Shown: positions 1-4,826 of the stretch, in pieces
How the letters are laid out: every line of letters begins with the position of its first letter
How positions within the stretch are numbered: position 1 is the first letter of the stretch
Source: an uncultured Verrucomicrobiae bacterium
GTDB taxonomy: Bacteria; Verrucomicrobiota; Verrucomicrobiia; Verrucomicrobiales; DEV007
Assembly: GCA_937898895.1 (NCBI GenBank)
Contig: CALDKL010000821.1
Coordinates: 1 to 6,550 of the forward strand
Direction of reading: 5' to 3'
DNA: 6,550 bases
The notes under the pieces: generated by a model
What the model was told of the DNA's origin: nothing
What the model saw: the letters and a program-made list of their open reading frames with translations, nothing else
Database searches by the model: none
Made by a program: the position numbers and the translations under genes

Positions 1-416
1 AAGGGCTGGGGCGGATAATGGGCGAAGCTCTCAATGAGGCTGCTTTCCAACACGACTGGCAGCAGACGGCAACGCGTTATCGAATGTTTCTCTATCTGGA
101 GGGACAGGAGATCCAAGGGGATCCAGAGCGTGGGCGACAGGGGCGGCGCGGGATGATGGAAGCGGAGGTCGAATCCGTCGTCCTACAAGGCGGCCGGATG
201 TCACTGCAAGAAGCACTGCTTCACCGGGTGCGCTATTTTTGCGATGGCGCAGTGTTAGGCTCGGCGGGTTTTGTGAATGCAGTCTTCGAGCGGGAGAGAA
301 CCCAACAAAACCGATTCGGCGAAAAACGCTCAACTGGCGCACGTCGCATGCGCGGAGCGGACTGGGGCGGACTGCGTGTATTGCGCGATTTGCAAAAGGA
401 CGTGATGGGGAAATAG
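1..416 (+). CDS. REP-associated tyrosine transposase-like protein, C-terminal part (5' end outside window)
   Basis: The reading frame is open from the first base to a TAG at 414-416, so the gene starts left of the window; the ATG at 18 is probably internal. About 137 residues are visible. The C-terminal pattern (LQEALLHRVRYFCDGAVLGS, then FVNAVFER, FGEKRSTGARRMRG, DWGGLRVLRDLQKDV) matches my recollection of the C-terminal region of Y1/IS200-like REP-associated tyrosine transposases (RAYTs) common in Verrucomicrobiota. The YRMFLYLEG stretch further upstream also fits. Full-length members have an N-terminal HUH motif and a catalytic Tyr that cut and rejoin single-stranded DNA; those would lie outside the window, so activity cannot be judged. 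Such genes are usually single-copy, domesticated and associated with short palindromic repeats; I found no clear REP hairpin just downstream. The family assignment is fairly secure, completeness unknown. Confidence 0.75.
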   Translation, partial: GLGRIMGEALNEAAFQHDWQQTATRYRMFLYLEGQEIQGDPERGRQGRRGMMEAEVESVVLQGGRMSLQEALLHRVRYFCDGAVLGSAGFVNAVFERERTQQNRFGEKRSTGARRMRGADWGGLRVLRDLQKDVMGK

Positions 417-655
417 GCGGAAGATCTGATGCCCAGGCGTCGCTGCAACTTCCGGCGAAATGCCATTATTCTGCCTCTGCCAGGCCCAAGCGTGAGGATC
501 ACGGGAGTCCTTTTGCACCCGGTTTGACAGGCCCTTCGCCTCATGCAGCCCGGTGGATCGCAAGTTGGCGGCTGACAAACCACGAAATTCGCTTACAATG
601 CGGGCCGTTTCCGCCCTAGCGCCAGAGCCCCATTCATTTTTTACCCCCGTAATCC
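417..655. other. Intergenic spacer between transposase remnant and TPR gene
   Basis: This 239-bp spacer has no credible gene. Overlapping open frames on both strands have Arg/Ser/Cys-rich composition and no family resemblance. It contains a TTGACA at 524-529 without a matching -10 box, the better promoter at 572-599, and a small GC hairpin (GGGC 602-605 with GCCC 613-616) near the expected transcription start. A 7-bp direct repeat CAGGCCC (481-487 and 528-534) is probably chance. Confidence 0.5.
572..599 (+). promoter_or_regulatory. Predicted sigma70-type promoter of the TPR membrane protein gene
   Basis: A -35 box CTGACA (572-577, 5/6 to consensus) is separated by 16 bp from a -10 box TACAAT (594-599, 5/6). 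Transcription would start near 606 and give a leader of about 50 nt before the ATG at 656. The -10 region has the form CTTACAAT, which recurs at the other well-formed promoter of this window (3948-3955). Confidence 0.6.
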
Positions 656-1705
656 ATGGCAGACGCCTCCCAGCAGCCTCACGAGCCCGAAAACCACCGT
701 AACCTCGACGCCCTTTCCGCCAGCGAAGCGCCCGGCGTAGTCGATGCCATCGAGCGGAATCGCACCAAGATTCTCGCCGGAATCGCCGTCGGCGCGATCT
801 TGCTTTGCGGCGTCCTCGTTGTGGCGCAGATGAAAAAGCAGAAACACCTCGCGTCGTCGCAGGCATACACCGCCGCTGCCAGCAAAGGCGACATCGCCGC
901 GCTAGACGCCGTGCTCGTTGAGTTTCCGGGATCAATCGGAGCCGGCAATGCCTTGTTGAAGAAAGCGGACATCCAAATCGACCAGGGCAAGTCCGAAGAT
1001 GCACGCACAACCCTCGAACGATTTTCCGCCGAATTCGTCAGTCATCCCCGCTATGCGCAGGGAATTTTCGCGCTGGCGAATCTGTTTCACGTTGCCGGGG
1101 ACCGCGAAATGGCGAAGTCCCATTACGAAAAAGTCATCTCGGTGCAAAAGGACGGAGAACTGACCCCCCTCGCTCGCATCCGACTCGGCGATCTCGCGCT
1201 AGAGGCAGGTGATGCAAAGTCTGCCGATCAATTCTATCAAGAGTCCTACACTCTCCATCCCGGGAATCCCTTCTTCGAGTATGCCGAAGAAAAGATCGCC
1301 CTCTTGAAAGTCGGCAATCCACCGGAAGTCGCGAAACCGACACCTCCGGCCCCTCCTCTCGAACCGAGCGCGACTGCGACCACGAAGGATCCGGCTAAAC
1401 CCGCGACGGTCCCCACGCTTCCGCAGCCCCCCAAAGAGGCAGCGAGCAAGGAACAGCCAAAGGCGGCAACGCCTCCTGTTGTACCCCCTAAAGCGGAAAC
1501 GCCGAAGCCGGAGGCACCGAAGACCGAAGCTGCCAAGCCGGGTTCCGTGCCCCCCACTGCCCCGTCGGCACCGGCTCCAAAGGCCCAGACGACAAAACCG
1601 GAATCAAGGGAGGCTGCTGCTTCTTCCCCTACCCCCGCCCCTGCTGTGCCCAAGACCCCCGAAGCACCGCAACCTGCCGCATCGACTCCGGAACAGGCGA
1701 AATAA
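656..1705 (+). CDS. Single-pass membrane TPR protein with Pro/Ala/Lys-rich C-terminal tail
   Basis: This 349-residue protein has three parts. Residues 1-38 are a polar N-terminal segment ending in charged ERNRTK. Residues 39-58 are one hydrophobic membrane helix, followed by a basic KKQKH. Residues 65-217 are an alpha-helical region with TPR-like units: residues 98-122 (ALLKKADIQIDQGKSEDA), 135-160 (GIFALANLFHVAGDREMAKSHYEKV) and 172-200 (LARIRLGDLALEAGDAKSADQFY). The order helix-then-TPR resembles the YfgM/TPR_21 class, inner-membrane proteins with a periplasmic TPR domain that contact the Sec translocon or chaperones; that role is only an analogy. Residues 221-349 are a disordered tail of Pro, Ala, Lys, Glu and Thr with PKPEAP/PKTEAAKP-like units, reminiscent of TonB-type periplasm-spanning linkers. 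The ATG at 656 has no Shine-Dalgarno sequence but follows a good promoter. Partners are unknown, and a scaffold or chaperone role is inference. Confidence 0.85.
   Translation: MADASQQPHEPENHRNLDALSASEAPGVVDAIERNRTKILAGIAVGAILLCGVLVVAQMKKQKHLASSQAYTAAASKGDIAALDAVLVEFPGSIGAGNALLKKADIQIDQGKSEDARTTLERFSAEFVSHPRYAQGIFALANLFHVAGDREMAKSHYEKVISVQKDGELTPLARIRLGDLALEAGDAKSADQFYQESYTLHPGNPFFEYAEEKIALLKVGNPPEVAKPTPPAPPLEPSATATTKDPAKPATVPTLPQPPKEAASKEQPKAATPPVVPPKAETPKPEAPKTEAAKPGSVPPTAPSAPAPKAQTTKPESREAAASSPTPAPAVPKTPEAPQPAASTPEQAK
1477..1702 (+). repeat. Low-complexity Pro/Ala/Lys-coding stretch
   Basis: Within the tail of the TPR protein (about residues 275-349) the DNA repeats degenerate units such as 'ccgaag/ccggag/gcacc', giving PK-E-AP-type peptide units. 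It is compositional, not an exact tandem repeat. The bias opens long meaningless frames in the other phases. Confidence 0.5.
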
Positions 1706-1744
1706 GGCGATCCCTTCCGACGAGTCACGACAAGGTCAACGCCA

Positions 1745-1778
1745 CCTCCGGACGGAGGCTCGTGTGTTCTTTCAGAAC
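1745..1778 (+). terminator. Possible terminator: two adjacent hairpins after the TPR gene
   Basis: Forty bases after the stop codon, CCTCC (1745-1749) can pair with GGAGG (1754-1758) across a GGAC loop. A second stem, GTTCT (1766-1770) with AGAAC (1774-1778), follows with a 3-nt loop. A T-rich patch (1763-1772) lies between them, but there is no clean U-tract, so intrinsic termination is only possible. Confidence 0.3.
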
Positions 1779-1856
1779 CAGCCTGCGTGTCAGTCTTCCA
1801 CGTTGGAAATGTTTTCCCAATTCCTTTCGAAGAGGGAAAGCGAGTCCACCGAGTGA

Positions 1857-1889
1857 GCGTCGTTTTGAGGCATCCTCAACGAGGGACGC
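1857..1889 (+). repeat. Imperfect two-part hairpin in the intergenic region
   Basis: GCGTC (1857-1861) pairs with GACGC (1885-1889). Inside it, TTGAGG (1865-1870) pairs with CCTCAA (1874-1879) across a CAT loop, with unpaired bases on both sides between the two stems. No T-run follows, so a terminator is not supported. It may be a structured leader or small-RNA element, or chance. Confidence 0.35.
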
Positions 1890-1929
1890 CCAATGTCACA
1901 ACCGATACAAGGGTCTGGATTCTCACGCA

Positions 1930-1951
1930 GAAATCCGGATTTCATTCGAAT
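1930..1951. promoter_or_regulatory. Perfect palindrome GAAATCCGGATTTC plus adjacent ATTCGAAT; possible operator
   Basis: Positions 1930-1943 read the same on both strands over 14 bp. They are followed without a gap by the 8-bp palindrome ATTCGAAT (1944-1951). Both lie about 140-160 bp before the ceramidase start and about 30 bp before a TTGACA. Twofold symmetry of this kind suits a dimeric regulator, but no regulator gene is present in the window. Confidence 0.35.
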
Positions 1952-2042
1952 CGAGAACTTCCTGTTTTCCAGCAAGCCCTTTGACAGATGCGGCAAAGGA
2001 ACGCCCATCCTTCGATTCCCGCGAGTCCGTATGTACCGATTC

Positions 2043-2072
2043 TCGACTTTCGCCGAATTCCTCCGTTAGGAT
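2043..2072 (+). promoter_or_regulatory. Weak candidate promoter of the ceramidase-like gene
   Basis: TCGACT (2043-2048, 4/6 to the -35 consensus) and TAGGAT (2067-2072, 4/6 to the -10 consensus) are separated by 18 bp. This would start transcription near 2079, about 14 nt before the ATG at 2093. A perfect TTGACA at 1981-1986 is an alternative -35 box but has no good -10 box at the right distance. Low certainty. Confidence 0.3.
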
Positions 2073-2092
2073 CTCCTCACCCTTCTTCCGTC

Positions 2093-3469
2093 ATGGCACA
2101 TTTCTCCATTCTCAGGATCCTTGTTGCAGTGGCTTCAGGCGCACTTGTGTTTGCGAACGCCTCTGAAACAGTCCCCCATTGGAAAGCCGGAGCCTCCTCG
2201 GCGGTCATCACTCCAAAAACTCCGATGTGGATGGCGGGCTACGCATCGCGCACAAAACCATCCGAAGGAACGGAGACAGACCTGTTCGCAAAGGCGCTCG
2301 TCCTTGAGGACGTCTCAGGAAGTCGCATCGCGATCCTCACCGCCGATCTCGTCAGCATCCCCCGAGAAGTGCGTCTCGCTACCGCTGGACGAGTTCAAAA
2401 AACTCATGGAATTTCACCCGAACGCCTCCTCATCAATGTCTCCCATACCCACTGTGGTCCCGAGTTGCGAGTCTGGCGAACCAGGAATAGTGACGATTCT
2501 TCCCAACGCGAGCAGGAAGCCTCCGAATATTGCAGGGCCCTCGAGGACACCTTCGTTCGGCTCGTTGGCGAGGCCTTGGAACGCGCGGTCCCGGCGGCAC
2601 TTAGCTACCAGCACGCCAAATGCGGTTTCGCAATGAACCGCCGCCGCCCCGATGGCAAGGGCGGCTTCAGCAACGCACCCAATCCCGACGGTCCTGTCGA
2701 TCACCGCGTTCCGGTGTTGCGGGTGCGATCGATTGGTGAAGAGCCAATTCGTGACCTCGCCATCGCCTTTGGGTATGCCTGCCACTGCACCACCCTCGGG
2801 TATCAAAAGTTCAATTCCGACTACGTCGGTTATGCCCAGGCCCGGATTGAACAAACCCATCCTGGTGCCGTCGCTCTCTTTCTGAACGGTTGCAGCGGCG
2901 ATCAGAACCCCTATCCCAGGAGAGAAGTCGCTTTTGCAGAGGCCCACGGACAATCTCTAGCCCTTGCCGTCGAAAGTGCCCTCGAAACTCCTCCACGTGT
3001 GCTCGAGGGCGAAATCCGCGCCGCCCTGAGGGAGATTCCTTTGCGTTTGGATACCCTCCCTACTCGCCCGGAACTGGAAGAGAGAGCCCGGTCCACCAAC
3101 GCTCTCGATGCCAACCTGGCCAAGCATCTCATTGGGACGCTCGATGCGGGAAAGATTCTCCCGCAGAGCTATCCGTATCCCGTTCAGGTCATTCGGTTGG
3201 GAACCGACTTCACCCTCGTCGCCCTCGGCGGAGAGACCGTGGTTGATTACTCACTTCGCCTCCAACGGGAATTGAACGATCCGGTCGTGTGGGTGGCGGG
3301 TTACAGCAACGACGTCATGACCTACATCCCAAGTCGCCGCGTGTGGAATGAGGGTGGCTACGAGGGCGGTGAAGCGATGAAGTGGAATCTCTTTCCGGCG
3401 AGATGGCACCCCGATGTCGAAGAGGACATCATCAGAACGGTTCACGATCTGAGAGGATCCGTTGAGTGA
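2093..3469 (+). CDS. Secreted neutral/alkaline ceramidase-like protein, N-terminal domain only
   Basis: This 458-residue protein has a signal peptide (basic R8, hydrophobic core 9-22, likely cut after ANA at 21-23) followed by the neutral/alkaline non-lysosomal ceramidase fold (Pfam PF04734 by recognition). Canonical members hydrolyse the amide bond of ceramide in a zinc-dependent reaction outside the cytoplasm. Family landmarks seen: NVSHTHCGP with candidate zinc ligands His118/His120; GYACHCTTLG with His231; LNGCSGDQNPYPR at 265-276; GGETVVDYS with Glu381; GYSNDVMTYIPSRR with Tyr411; GGYEGGE at 421-427. In Pseudomonas ceramidase the nucleophile Ser274 sits in GDVSPN; here the aligned stretch is GDQNP, so Asn272 replaces Ser. 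The protein is also shorter than classical ceramidases (roughly 650-780 residues) and lacks their C-terminal domain. The substrate is therefore uncertain. The ATG at 2093 is chosen because it begins the signal peptide; an in-frame ATG at 1988 would add 35 polar, Pro-rich residues before it. Confidence 0.9.
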   Translation: MAHFSILRILVAVASGALVFANASETVPHWKAGASSAVITPKTPMWMAGYASRTKPSEGTETDLFAKALVLEDVSGSRIAILTADLVSIPREVRLATAGRVQKTHGISPERLLINVSHTHCGPELRVWRTRNSDDSSQREQEASEYCRALEDTFVRLVGEALERAVPAALSYQHAKCGFAMNRRRPDGKGGFSNAPNPDGPVDHRVPVLRVRSIGEEPIRDLAIAFGYACHCTTLGYQKFNSDYVGYAQARIEQTHPGAVALFLNGCSGDQNPYPRREVAFAEAHGQSLALAVESALETPPRVLEGEIRAALREIPLRLDTLPTRPELEERARSTNALDANLAKHLIGTLDAGKILPQSYPYPVQVIRLGTDFTLVALGGETVVDYSLRLQRELNDPVVWVAGYSNDVMTYIPSRRVWNEGGYEGGEAMKWNLFPARWHPDVEEDIIRTVHDLRGSVE

Positions 3470-3505
3470 AGAATTCACTCGCCGCCAGTGGGAAACGCCC
3501 CCCAC
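3464..3505. terminator. Hairpins between convergent genes, possible bidirectional terminator
   Basis: GAGTGAA (3464-3470) pairs perfectly with TTCACTC (3474-3480) across a GAA loop, so the stem contains the ceramidase stop codon TGA (3467-3469). A second stem joins GTGGG (3488-3492) with CCCAC (3501-3505). They fill the 39-bp gap between converging genes. Neither has a U-tract, so a terminator or 3'-end stabiliser role is inferred from position. Confidence 0.4.
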
Positions 3506-3508
3506 CGA

Positions 3509-3808
3509 TCAGCAGGGTAGTGATTCCATCGAGTTGCCCCGCGCCCGGCACGCGATATCGATCTTTGCGGGGGCGTGATGCAGTTCGATCCGCTCGAAAC
3601 AGTAGACCCCCTCCAGCCGCCTCGCTTCCTCCATGAGCCGTTCGAGATCGGCCAGCATCCGTTCTTGGCGAGTCCGTCGGGCGATCATCTGCTTTGCGAA
3701 ACGCCTCCCCTTGCGCCACAACTCAGGCATCCGCACGCAGAAGATGAGAAGAAGCACCAGAACGGCAGATCCAAAGAAGAGGGCGTAGACCGTGGATACA
3801 GGAAGCAT
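3509..3808 (-). CDS. Small membrane protein with coiled-coil segment, unknown function
   Basis: I do not recognise this 99-residue protein. It has one hydrophobic helix (about residues 5-25), then a strongly basic patch (R26, R32, K33, R35, R36, K39), and a charged heptad-like helix at about 40-67 (RRTRQERMLADLERLMEEARRL) that should form a coiled coil. A short Cys/His-containing tail follows (C70, H77, H78, C87, C99). By the positive-inside rule the helix would leave the C-terminal part in the cytoplasm. The ATG at 3808 is preferred over the upstream in-frame TTG at 3847, because the latter lies inside or upstream of the predicted -10 box (3837-3842). There is no Shine-Dalgarno sequence. The gene runs against the ceramidase gene and away from the secreted pair, so it is probably its own transcription unit. 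Confidence 0.65.
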   Translation of the reverse strand: MLPVSTVYALFFGSAVLVLLLIFCVRMPELWRKGRRFAKQMIARRTRQERMLADLERLMEEARRLEGVYCFERIELHHAPAKIDIACRARGNSMESLPC

Positions 3809-3835
3809 GGCGGCAGGCAAAGGAATTAGTTTCTG

Positions 3836-3887
3836 TATTATCAACAAATTTTAAATAAAATCAAAAACTTTATTAAATTTTTATTCC
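3836..3887. other. G-free AT-rich island in the divergent promoter region
   Basis: These 52 bp contain no G and only six C on the plus strand (88% A+T), in a window otherwise rich in G and C. The island contains the -35 and -10 boxes of the leftward gene and lies about 40 bp upstream of the rightward promoter. Such DNA is easily melted, may be bent, and is typical of regulatory regions or of binding by nucleoid proteins. Confidence 0.6.
3837..3864 (-). promoter_or_regulatory. Predicted promoter of the small membrane protein gene
   Basis: On the minus strand, TTGATT (plus 3859-3864, 4/6 to consensus) is followed after 16 bp by GATAAT (plus 3837-3842, 5/6). Transcription would start near 3830 and give a leader of about 20 nt before the ATG at 3808. 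Confidence 0.5.
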
Positions 3888-3927
3888 GTGGCTTTTGCCT
3901 TTCGTTTGCTGGCGCTGTCGAGAGCAG

Positions 3928-3955
3928 TTGAGCTTTTCTCGGCTGGTCTTACAAT
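3928..3955 (+). promoter_or_regulatory. Predicted promoter of the secreted two-gene operon
   Basis: TTGAGC (3928-3933, 4/6) and TACAAT (3950-3955, 5/6) are separated by 16 bp, with the same CTTACAAT -10 context as the promoter at 572-599. Transcription would start near 3962, about 30 nt before the ATG at 3993. This argues against the longer in-frame GTG start at 3888, which would lie upstream of the transcript. Confidence 0.55.
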
Positions 3956-3992
3956 CCCGGACGGTCTTTACACGCTCGCCACCGCAGATCTG

Positions 3993-4826
3993 ATGTTCCT
4001 GTTATTCCTTTCCCCGGCACGCCCTGCTTTCCAGGCATCCTCCTGGAAAGGGCTTGTTTGCGTATGGATGGGAATCCTTGGCTCGGTGAATCTCTGTGCC
4101 GAGACACCTCCCGCAACTCCCGCTGCGCCAAAACCCTCGGTGGTAGGTGTGGTGCCTGATTCCGTCAAATTGGACTTGTCCCGTCGCGATCTGAAAAACT
4201 TCCTCACCGACAAGGATGCCCTGGTGTCGTATCCCAGTGGTGGAAGTGGACCTTCTGAACTTCGCGATGTGTTTACCCTCGGGTCGGTCGATACCCGGTA
4301 TGCGGTCTTTTGGGACCCTCTTGCGTGTCGCCTGATCGGCATTCTGGATCTCGAAGCCCCACCGGAATCCATTCCACTCCAAGCCCCCTCTTCGCCGTCC
4401 GCTGCCGACACAACCGAGAAAGTCACCAGTGGAGACGGCAAGCCGACTACCGCCAGCCCCTATCTGTTCAAGGCGGAAGGCGGATTTCCGCTTTCGAAGA
4501 CATCGGGTGCTTCCGACCAGGCGCAGTACTTTGGATTTCGCATCGTGAAGGGAGTGCCGGAGTTCCTCTATCGCTGCGGCTCGCTCCTAGTGGAGGAACG
4601 GATTTGGCTCGACCACGGGGGCACGGTGATGAAGCAGCGTTTCTTCGTAAAACAAGCGACGCATGGGCTGAAAATCGCGGTGCCCGTGAACTGGGCGGGA
4701 CGAGTCGCGGCCTCTTCCGGAACGTGGACAGGCGCACTCCTCACCGTCCCGCAGGAAGCGGCAGCAGAAATCATCCTGACTTTCCCGCTTTCCCCGACTC
4801 CCACCTCTGCCCCCGTGGCCCCTTGA
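3993..4826 (+). CDS. Secreted protein resembling a domain of PVC-type cytochrome-associated proteins; first gene of operon
   Basis: This 277-residue protein has a signal-peptide-like N-terminus (K19 then a hydrophobic stretch 20-35, likely cut after LCA at 34-36) and a Pro/Ala-rich start of the mature chain. Two conserved-looking blocks follow: about residues 93-121 (VFTLGSVDTRYAVFWDPLAC, then RLIGILDL) and 176-225 (AQYFGFRIVKGVPEFLYR, then VEERIWLDHGG and MKQRFFV). They resemble, from memory, the region that reads 'GGVNYAWDAEACRLRYAW-GEFLD ... LGYRLVDG-PEFLY-VDG-EVRERI' in large secreted PVC/Bacteroidetes proteins that also carry cytochrome c domains. A low-complexity Ser/Pro/Thr linker (about 122-155) separates the blocks. 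No CxxCH motif is present. The ATG at 3993 is chosen from the promoter position and signal peptide; a GTG at 3888 is in frame. The stop overlaps the start of the next gene. The gene is secure, the function unknown. Confidence 0.75.
   Translation: MFLLFLSPARPAFQASSWKGLVCVWMGILGSVNLCAETPPATPAAPKPSVVGVVPDSVKLDLSRRDLKNFLTDKDALVSYPSGGSGPSELRDVFTLGSVDTRYAVFWDPLACRLIGILDLEAPPESIPLQAPSSPSAADTTEKVTSGDGKPTTASPYLFKAEGGFPLSKTSGASDQAQYFGFRIVKGVPEFLYRCGSLLVEERIWLDHGGTVMKQRFFVKQATHGLKIAVPVNWAGRVAASSGTWTGALLTVPQEAAAEIILTFPLSPTPTSAPVAP

Larger units (their letters stand above)
1706..2092. other. 387-bp intergenic region rich in inverted repeats, no gene
   Basis: No frame here has a family resemblance or a plausible composition; the long plus-strand frame that starts at 1762 runs into the ceramidase gene and is Ser/Arg/Cys-rich. 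The stretch holds two adjacent hairpins just after the TPR gene (1745-1758 and 1766-1778), a larger imperfect hairpin (1857-1889), a perfect 14-bp palindrome (1930-1943) directly followed by an 8-bp palindrome (1944-1951), and weak promoter-like elements ahead of the ceramidase gene. It could carry an untranslated leader, an operator or a small RNA; none is proven. Confidence 0.5.

Noticed and set aside
524..529. Perfect TTGACA as a -35 box in the first spacer
   Set aside because: No acceptable -10 box lies 15-19 bp downstream; the CTGACA/TACAAT pair at 572-599 is better.
239..619. 126-residue plus-strand frame overlapping the transposase end
   Set aside because: It overlaps the transposase frame, shows no domain, and contains the TPR promoter.
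330..1010. 226-residue minus-strand open frame
   Set aside because: It is extremely Arg-rich and overlaps the transposase end, a promoter and the TPR gene; no family resemblance.
1246..1728. 160-residue Gly/Ala/Val-rich minus-strand frame that looks like a PE-PGRS-style protein
   Set aside because: It is the mirror of the Pro/Ala tail codons of the TPR gene (ccg/gcc read in reverse), not a gene.
1988..2092. Upstream ATG giving a 35-residue N-terminal extension of the ceramidase-like protein
   Set aside because: It would bury the signal peptide behind a polar, Pro-rich segment; the start at 2093 is better.
1762..2166. 134-residue plus-strand frame in the long intergenic gap
   Set aside because: It is Ser/Arg/Cys-rich, without a motif, and runs through the ceramidase promoter and signal-peptide region in another phase.
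2414..2953. 179-residue minus-strand open frame within the ceramidase gene
   Set aside because: It is antisense to a well-supported coding region with conserved motifs; the Gly/Val/Ala-rich composition is what GC-rich codon bias produces on the opposite strand.
3432..3719. 95-residue minus-strand frame overlapping the small membrane protein
   Set aside because: It is an out-of-phase shadow with no membrane helix, motif or promoter; the other frame has the coherent helix and coiled coil.
3888..3992. GTG start giving a 35-residue extension of the first secreted protein
   Set aside because: The predicted promoter (3928-3955) lies within it, and the signal peptide fits the ATG at 3993.
4310..4822. 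Long N-terminal extension of the second secreted protein, from ATG 4310
   Set aside because: It overlaps the conserved coding region of the preceding gene in another frame and is Arg/Gly/Pro-rich; the signal peptide begins at 4823.
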